Positions 58,801 through 64,000 of a stretch of DNA of 64,000 nt are shown piece after piece. Numbering within the stretch: position 1 is the first letter of the stretch; each line of letters starts with the position of its first letter. The DNA is from Lutjanus erythropterus. Its lineage: Eukaryota; Chordata; Actinopteri; Lutjaniformes; Lutjanidae. The DNA is taken from NCBI GenBank assembly GCA_020091685.1, contig CM034603.1, forward strand, positions 4,729,848 to 4,793,847, read 5' to 3'. The notes beneath the pieces were generated by a model that was given only the letters and a program-made list of their open reading frames with translations, was not told the DNA's origin and made no database searches. A program made the position numbers and the translations under genes.

Positions 58801-61145
58801 CTGCAAAATAAGATTAATTATTCATTAAAATCTGAAGTGACTGATCTGTTTGTCAGGCCTACTGGTCCAGGTATTTTTCAAAGACAGGACATGTCTCTGG
58901 ACATTTGTAAACATGGTCCAGAGTCATAGTAATGGGGATGCACTATAATATCTTATCTGGCTTTCCAACACAATATTTACATCAGTTAGTGTTCAGGCCT
59001 TACTATATTGTGAAATAAGTTTTTTTTTTAAATGTATATACTCACATCAGTATCTGTAGAATCCAATTTCCCAGCACATCTTTGCATTTTATTTTGTGTC
59101 ATCTTTATTTGTGTTTTAGTTTTCATTGTTTTTGTGATGCAACCTTTGTTTGATTCTGAATTATGTACATTTTACAGCACTTTAAGTTAGGGTTTTGATA
59201 TTAAGTCAAATACCAGGGGCCTCATTTGTGTGTGGAGTTGACTGTATCTGTGAGGACATGGTCGCTGCTGGTGTCAGTTTCTCATCAAAAGAGCGAGATG
59301 TTGTCTTTTCTGCCCTGTGGCACAAACACTCATACTCACACTGCCTGTGGTTGTGCGTTTTTTGGCTTCTACTTTTCTGTCTGACTGCTTGTTTTTTTAA
59401 TTAATCTCGGTGACTGTCTGGCCTTGTTGTGAGGCTGCAGCCTTCACAGCATCCGCCATATGCTGCTGCTCTGACGCCCTGAGTCTGTAATGTCAACACC
59501 GCGTCCACCAAACAACATATTTTTTCTTCTCTTAACCTCTACAACAAAACTTTACTGACAAACTATACCTGTGTGCCTACCTCGCTGACAGTCTGGGACA
59601 GGCTTATATTAGTTATATTGAAAATGATGGGATAATTGTTTATTAACTTTCATTTCCTCATTATGTTTGTAACTATACAGAGTAAGTAGTGATTAGTCTT
59701 AGCGCCTGACAGCATTTCCACATTTGCTGATACAGAATATCAGGCTGATGGATCAATCATATGACTAATATCACATCCATGAAATTGTTCTGTTTTTCCT
59801 CCCCTGTAGCCATGAGCCACTTGAATGGTCAGAAAGTGTTTGGAAAAGTGATGAGAGTGACACTGTCTAAACATCAAACTGTGGCTTTGCCCAGAGAAGG
59901 ATTGGATGACCAACTACTAACTAAAGGTAAGAAGTCATTCACATCCTGGGAGGGAGCTTGTCAATGTTTTGAAATTGTTTATTATATATTAAGTTGTGAC
60001 GGTGCCCTTTGAATTAAGTCAGCAATTTGTCAGCAGCCAGATCAAATATTCCATGACAAGAAGTTTATCTGTTCTCTTAAACTTAGGCTGTGTTGTAAAA
60101 GTAAAATTTAAATCAGTGAACTACTTTTAATTAAGTTGAATTTTTTTTTGGCACAGAGATTTTCTCATTCTAGTTTTTTTTATGCTGTATTTAGAATATT
60201 TTCACTGTTTTTTCTGAATCTGGGTTGGGTAAAAGAAACACTAAATGGTATCACGGTTCTAATAGAAATATTATTAAAAATATAATTTTATATTTCTCAC
60301 GTTTTTTGTTGATGACCTAATTTGCACCCAAACTTATTGTGATTATATCATCATATTTATTCATATGTGATTATGATCATATTTTGCTTTTATTGAACAG
60401 ATTTTTCTGGCTCGCCCCTCCATCGCTTTAAGAAGCCAGGATCCAAAAACTTTCAGAACATCTTTCCTCCGTCTGCAACACTTCATCTCTCGAACATCCG
60501 GTAAGCAACCATGTCACGTATTAGTCAAATATTGCTCTTTTTGTGTTAGTCAGACAAATAATGTCATCATTGATTGCTTTGGCTTTGTGCTATTTTGCTT
60601 TACGATGCTAATAGTTTGTCTTTGCATGTCCAGGGATGGAGTTGGAGAGGAAGACCTACGACTTTTGTTCTCGAACAGTGGAGGAACCGTCAAAGCCTTT
60701 AAGTTCTTCCAGTAAGAAGCACCTTAATATGAAACTGAGTTTGACACTACAGAAGTCTACAAAAACTTAATATTCTTCTGATCATCTTCCAATGCATCAG
60801 AAAATCATTATAATTTTTTTCTATATATAGTTACATGTCCTGCCTGATCTGATCTAACAAGTCACACTTGTAATATCATCAGTACTTTGTACATGAAAGA
60901 TCAGTAACCGTGTGATGATCTGGGCTGTACACAGGAAGTACACAGTATCCTGCAGACAGTTGTATAATATGGTAAGTAGAAGTTCATTCATTTGTCTCTG
61001 CTCCTTTCTAATCAGGGACCGTAAGATGTCTTTGATCCAGATGTCATCAGTAGAGGAAGCCATCCAGGCTCTGATGGATCTTCACAACTATGACATGGGC
61101 GGCAATCACCATCTGAAAGTTTCCTTTTCAAAGTCCACCATCTAA
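37369..61145 (+). CDS. ptbp2: Polypyrimidine tract-binding protein 2 (17 exons; RRM1/RRM2 exons damaged)
   Basis: Nuclear RNA-binding protein with four RRMs that represses alternative exons through UCUU-type pyrimidine tracts, mainly in neurons. The exons read from MDG to the C-terminal [12 protein letters not shown], matching PTBP family structure. [25 protein letters not shown] and [18 protein letters not shown] favour PTBP2 over PTBP1 or PTBP3, and the dpyd neighbour supports this. Exons 1-3, 5, 6 and 9-17 join cleanly. Exon 4 carries two apparent one-base deletions and stops early, exon 7 reads through only with a shifted acceptor, and exon 8 is broken with no donor. As written, a full-length product cannot be made. 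Sub-entries give coordinates. The fish a/b copy is not assigned. Confidence 0.93.
38542..38755. mobile_element. hAT-type MITE with 80-bp near-perfect inverted arms
   Basis: Left arm 38542-38621 and right arm 38676-38755 are reverse complements with one mismatch by eye, separated by a 54-bp loop. Ends are CAGTGTTTCCC and GGGAAACACTG. The octamer CCTTAAAC flanks both sides (38534-38541 and 38756-38763), a perfect 8-bp target duplication. It lies in ptbp2 intron 1 and would form a long hairpin in pre-mRNA. Confidence 0.92.
41408..41953 (+). CDS. ptbp2: ptbp2 exons 4-6: RRM1, exon 4 frameshifted
   Basis: Exon 4 41408-41566 encodes the linker and first half of RRM1 ([25 protein letters not shown]). 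After LP the frame breaks. Inserting one T in the TTT of CCTTTGGAAAGG would restore [14 protein letters not shown], and one more base is missing just before the donor at 41567. Exons 5 (41719-41790, [20 protein letters not shown]) and 6 (41882-41953, [16 protein letters not shown]) are clean and close RRM1. Confidence 0.85.
42076..42575 (+). pseudogene. ptbp2: ptbp2 exons 7-8: RRM2, apparently decayed
   Basis: Exon 7 (42076-42225, or from 42074) ends with intact [22 protein letters not shown]. Its first half reads [18 protein letters not shown], which looks like a frame-shifted form of the expected [17 protein letters not shown], so several G/C bases seem missing. It stays open only if the second of two tandem acceptors (CAGAG) is used. 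Exon 8 starts at 42470 with intact [20 protein letters not shown], then degenerates into stops, and no GT donor stands where expected (about 42575). Skipping exon 8 would keep the frame from exon 7 to exon 9. Confidence 0.7.
42608..42722. repeat. (TA)n-rich microsatellite in ptbp2 intron 8
   Basis: Compound TATATA/TATGTA/TGTGTG repeat directly downstream of the broken exon 8. Confidence 0.9.
43080..43840. repeat. Degenerate DNA-transposon repeats in ptbp2 intron 8
   Basis: 43120-43530 carries GATACTGATAT-type words. 43590-43835 ends with GTCGCAGCCCTAAATTAA, like the GCAGCCCTA end of the hAT-like element in dpyd intron 23. No ORF. Confidence 0.4.
44034..44202 (+). CDS. ptbp2: ptbp2 exon 9: end of RRM2
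   Basis: 169 nt, phase 0 to 1. Encodes [20 protein letters not shown] and [20 protein letters not shown], the very conserved RRM2 end, followed by a short linker ([15 protein letters not shown]). This linker is much shorter than in human PTBP2. Clean splice sites on both sides. Confidence 0.95.
44203..50095. other. ptbp2 intron 9 (5.9 kb): repeats, possible LINE remnants
   Basis: No ptbp2 exon is seen between exons 9 and 10. Minus-strand frames at 46714-46989 (EWQEIAQRV) and 47850-48077 are weakly reminiscent of L1 ORF2 C-terminal sequence. A minus-strand coding-like stretch at 44704-44931 is not recognised. Repeat-like blocks lie at 48780-48905 and 49080-49210. Confidence 0.3.
45266..45335. 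repeat. Perfect 35-bp tandem duplication in ptbp2 intron 9
   Basis: Two identical 35-bp units beginning ATGCTTTTGTTCCTTGTGAT lie head to tail. Each contains an imperfect palindrome CCTTGTGATCAAGG. Confidence 0.9.
50096..50173 (+). CDS. ptbp2: ptbp2 exon 10: 78-nt linker exon, candidate cassette
   Basis: Encodes 26 residues, [20 protein letters not shown] and flanks, between RRM2 and RRM3. Both ends are phase 1 and the length is a multiple of three, so skipping keeps the frame and would give [13 protein letters not shown], close to the human PTBP2 linker. PTBP1 exon 9, an alternatively spliced linker exon, is the same position and length in the family (recalled). It lies alone in large introns of 5.9 and 2.3 kb. 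Confidence 0.8.
51129..51540. mobile_element. Inverted-repeat element in ptbp2 intron 10
   Basis: 51129-51178 (CATATGATGTTTGTCAATTT, then GTCAAGAAAGT) is reverse complementary to 51491-51540 with about six mismatches, separated by about 310 bp. This fits an old MITE. Target duplication not evident. Confidence 0.55.
52473..52585 (+). CDS. ptbp2: ptbp2 exon 11: polyalanine linker into RRM3
   Basis: 113 nt, phase 1 to 0. It encodes [20 protein letters not shown] with nine consecutive alanines from GCA/GCG/GCT codons, then the start of RRM3, [12 protein letters not shown]. Human PTBP2 has a ten-alanine run at the same place. Confidence 0.95.
52586..55916. other. ptbp2 intron 11, non-pyrimidine part
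   Basis: No conserved exon or RNA gene is visible in this 3.3-kb stretch. It is AT-rich with a few T-rich runs (53420-53560) and a GTAGGTAGGTAGG microsatellite at 54536-54548. Confidence 0.4.
55917..56355 (+). promoter_or_regulatory. ptbp2: Long pyrimidine-rich tract before the NMD-switch exon
   Basis: About 440 bp almost entirely C/T, with many TCTT, CTCTCT and TTCCCTCC words, ending CTCTCTCTCTCTAAAG at the acceptor. PTB proteins bind such tracts to repress exons. A (GT)14 repeat at 55837-55864 precedes it. The downstream intron also opens with TCTGTATATCTCTCTCTG. The role in silencing exon 12 is inferred by analogy with mammals. Confidence 0.6.
56356..56389 (+). CDS. ptbp2: ptbp2 exon 12: 34-nt NMD-switch exon
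   Basis: Exactly 34 nt encoding [11 protein letters not shown] plus one base. In human PTBP1 exon 11 and PTBP2 exon 10, skipping of this 34-nt exon causes a frameshift and NMD, the basis of auto- and cross-regulation by PTBP1. Here skipping would join exon 11 to exon 13 and hit TGA after eight codons (ESMVMSRG), so the switch is structurally preserved. Confidence 0.95.
56390..58667. other. ptbp2 intron 12
   Basis: No exon is seen. A repeat-like word AAAGGTACAATATTTAAGAA occurs at 56723. The last 170 bp before exon 13 (58495-58665) is again strongly pyrimidine-rich (TCCTCCTCCTC, TCTCTCTCGG), like the tract before exon 12. Confidence 0.45.
58668..61145 (+). CDS. ptbp2: ptbp2 exons 13-17: RRM3 and RRM4, intact
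   Basis: Exons 58668-58760, 59810-59926, 60401-60500, 60634-60711 and 61016-61145 (TAA). They encode [20 protein letters not shown] and [20 protein letters not shown] of RRM3, the [20 protein letters not shown] linker, and RRM4 ending [12 protein letters not shown]. Phases are 1, 1, 2, 2 with no frameshift and nearly human-identical residues. This contrasts with the damage in exons 4, 7 and 8. The 3'UTR follows. No single polyadenylation site stands out; AATAAA at 62083-62088 lies within a MITE. Confidence 0.95.
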
Positions 61146-61706
61146 TCCTCACACCTGACTCCTAAAGACCTGTGACGAGCGAGGAGGTCACTACCATTTG
61201 TCTCCTTTTCAGCATTTTCTGTTAACCTCTTCTGCGCTGTCCCCAAACCTTTAATGAAGTAGTCCAATATTTTATCACTGAAATGTTCTTTGACATCCAA
61301 AGCTTCAAATTCAAAGTCAAACATTTGAAATAGATTTCAGTTTAAGTACTAAGAAAATCCAAATTCCACATTGTACATTAAGTTGAACAGTAGGAGCAGC
61401 AGATACATGTCAGTCCTGCCCTTAAAGGTAGTTTGCAAGTTCCTGCTTTGACCCATGTGACATTTTGAAGAGCTGAAATTGTGTTTTTCTTCACCTCCTG
61501 TGGTTTAAGTTCTCGCCTTGCTGCAGTGATGTAGACATGTACTCAAGAGTGAATCAGTATGCTGTGATATAATTGTTGTGTGGCTACAGGTGTTATAGAG
61601 CACACCTCTGGCCACAACCAACTACAGCCAGCAGACATGAAACTTTCAACCAGAGAGAAGGATGAAACACAGCTTTTCTTTTTTTTTTTTTTTCAGTTTG
61701 CTGTTA

Positions 61707-62252
61707 GGCTGTATTCACACCAAATCAGGCATTGCGGTGAAAATGCCAGTCCTCCCATTCATTTAAATTGAGGTGGTGCAGTCATGTGGTGAAAAGTTGA
61801 TACAGAATCAAATTTTGGAGAAATGCAATCCGATTTCACGCTGCGATGGTCAATCATGTGAGCCAGCAATCAGACTGCTCCACAGTCGGCCTGAAATGTT
61901 CAGAATTCATGGACCAAACCAGGATGCTCTCCCAGTTGTGTCCTCATACATGTTATTTTGTGTACCCAGCTTTGATGTTGCAGTTTATGCTGCAAAATAG
62001 CAACACCAAGAAGCTTTGTTTGGTTTGTGCCCATTGTTTGAGAGAGGGAGAGTGCAGCAGTTGTCAAGAGAGCTAAGGAGTGAATAAAGGGAGGGAGCCT
62101 TGGTAGCGAGAGAGCTGGTTTATCAGAAAAAAAACACATTATTTTCTGATTGTTTCAGAGTAGTTAGGTTCTAAAGCACAAATAAACACACTCACAGCAC
62201 CACACAACCCTGCGCTAACTGCTGCAATGCTTGACTTAGTGTGAATGCAACC
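61707..62252. mobile_element. PIF/Harbinger-like MITE in the ptbp2 3'UTR region
   Basis: The left end GGCTGTATTCACACCAAATC and the reverse complement of the right end (GGTTGCATTCACACTAAGTC) match at about 16 of 20 positions and continue through GCATTGC. TTA flanks both sides (61704-61706 and 62253-62255), the 3-bp duplication typical of PIF/Harbinger. The 546 bp hold no transposase. An AATAAA at 62083-62088 lies inside. Confidence 0.7.
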
Positions 62253-62255
62253 TTA

Positions 62256-64000
62256 CTCTTTAAAGCAGGAGAGAGTTACTTTTCAATTTAATCTTCATCA
62301 TTGCTAAATGCTGTTCTTTGTGTTGTCCTACCAGTGATGACCTGTCAGTCAGACAGTAGCCTGTTTGTCCTTGAATTTTATGTCAAGGTTTACGTTCCTG
62401 TAATTAATGATCTTTTAGTTTTCTATGCATACGTTGTGACGCTACCACAGTCATGTGACTCTTTCCTTTTCTGGTAGGCGGCTAACAGCTGGTGTCTTTT
62501 GAACTGTGCAGTTTCTGACACACACATTCTCAGTGTGCTGCTTCACTCCTCCAAATCTCATCCTGGTAATTTGTGCACTTTGATGCTTTCAAAATCAAAC
62601 AAACAGAACTTGGACATTTCTTCCAAGCCACAGGCATAAAGCAGTAGATGTGGTTGTCACTAATGGTTAAATGTGATTCATGCTATTTTCTCAACTGGAG
62701 GGCAAATATGACTATTTTACATTATCAGCACCGAAAGTTACTTGTAGGCGTCAGCTTTCCCTTTAACAAATTTACTGCACTACACAGAATCACTTTAAAT
62801 GTAGTTTAAATACCAGATGTAACTAAATTTTGAGGACTTAAAAGAGCAGAACATGTAGCCATTGCGTGTACAAAAATGAGTACAGCAGTCTCAAAAGTGA
62901 ACCATAGATTGTATATCAAAAGGGTTGTAATCCTGTTTGATAGACAGCCTGTGATTGAAGAAAGTTGTTTCCCTCTGTCCCCTCCTCCCAAGACACAGCA
63001 GAGACAGGCAGGCTGCAGGAGCTCCACAGGATCTTAGGAAGCATGCAACCTCGTAAATTGACAATAACAAGTGACGAGGAGTCCTCCACTGTAAGTTGAT
63101 CAGCTGTTTATAACTCAGTCAGTTATCAGTCAATGTAAAGTCAAGCCTGTTATCCTGAAAACAAAAACCCACTGCTCCAAAATAAGACACTCTGTATGAT
63201 GAGTTAAGGCACTGCCTGTCTCACTGCTGCCAAACTCCATTAACATTTTGTTAAATTTCACAGTTATAAACATCTACAAGAGTATTAATGATTTCTTACA
63301 AACAGACACTTACTCACTTGGCAGAAATTCAATACTAATAAACTACTAATAAAAAAAATAAAAGTTATTATTAACTGGTCCAGAATGGAAATTTCAAAGG
63401 TGGACACTGTGGCTGTACGGTTCATGTCAAATGAAGAGTATTTCAACTGAACATGTTCCCTTAATCTGTGAAGACACATCATGGTCATTTTATGATTTAT
63501 TACAGCAAATATATTACAGATTTCTTCTATCCAGAAATCTGTTAAGGAAAAGAATGAACTACTTGTTGTGTAGTGTGGTGCCATTTCCAAATTTCAAGAG
63601 GCAGATTTTCTGAAGTTACTTTCTTGCTGTGAGCTGAACAATCACTTAGAAACTGTTTGATGATGTTTGATGATTTGATTATAAGCAACATTCACAAAGT
63701 ATTCAGGGAAATGGGAATAGTAATATGAGGCTGATGATGTTTGTTGAGGACAATTGAACACCCGATATTTCCTTTACAAAATAACGCGGAATGTATTAAC
63801 AGTAACACACTGCTGACTTGTAACATTGAGGATCCAAAGGTGGAGCTTTCCGTGAAGAATAGAGCCGCCTGTAATGTTCCTGTTTAAATCCCGTCTCAGT
63901 CTTTTCTAAACTAGTGCTGTGAGTGGGTGTACACACACACATACACAGCTGTCTGTTTAGACAAGGTTTCAACATGTGATTCTGGTCTTGGTCTCTGATT
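62256..64000. other. Downstream flank of ptbp2
   Basis: No gene is recognised. Part may be ptbp2 3'UTR, which is long in other vertebrates. Short open frames on both strands have no family resemblance. Confidence 0.4.

Overview
The window looks like a teleost (probably percomorph) nuclear genome segment. The evidence is intron-rich vertebrate genes with GT-AG introns, very many CA/GT microsatellites, and dense hAT-like, LINE/SINE-like and other fish-type interspersed repeats. Three multi-exon genes and one probable nested gene lie on the plus strand, and one tRNA gene lies on the minus strand. No CRISPR, operon or bacterial feature is present.

Layout: (1) 1-3.5 kb is repeat-rich and carries an L1-type LINE remnant. 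(2) 3.5-17.84 kb holds exons 2 to the stop codon of dpyd, dihydropyrimidine dehydrogenase, the first and rate-limiting step of pyrimidine catabolism; its first coding exon lies upstream of the window. (3) A tRNA-Ala(CGC) is at 19.6 kb on the minus strand. (4) 20.76-34.03 kb is a nine-exon SUN-domain (SUN3/SPAG4/SUN5-like) nuclear-envelope gene. Its 7.6-kb intron 6 contains a TATA-driven transcription unit for a very acidic, unrecognised protein (27.1-30.1 kb). (5) 35.5-36.8 kb is a transposon-like element with long inverted ends that carries an inverted copy of the SUN gene's exon 2, itself interrupted by a near-identical copy of ptbp2 intron 2. (6) 37.37-61.15 kb is ptbp2, the neuronal polypyrimidine-tract-binding splicing repressor, in 17 exons. 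(7) 61.15-64 kb is probable ptbp2 3'UTR and flank with a Harbinger-like MITE.

dpyd and ptbp2 are neighbours in human too, so the dpyd-ptbp2 linkage is ancient. Here they point the same way and a SUN gene sits between them, unlike the convergent human arrangement. All dpyd exons in the window join in frame; two exons that are single in human are each split by an extra intron. In ptbp2 the RRM3/RRM4 half is perfectly open, but exons 4, 7 and 8 (RRM1 end, RRM2) show a cluster of single-base deletions and a lost splice donor. This is either a poor consensus patch or real decay. The 34-nt ptbp2 exon used elsewhere in vertebrates for splicing-coupled NMD is exactly conserved and preceded by a long pyrimidine-rich tract.

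The most novel-looking items are the chimeric gene-fragment-carrying element at 35.5-36.8 kb and the nested acidic gene in the SUN intron. All family assignments were made by eye; no database search was run.
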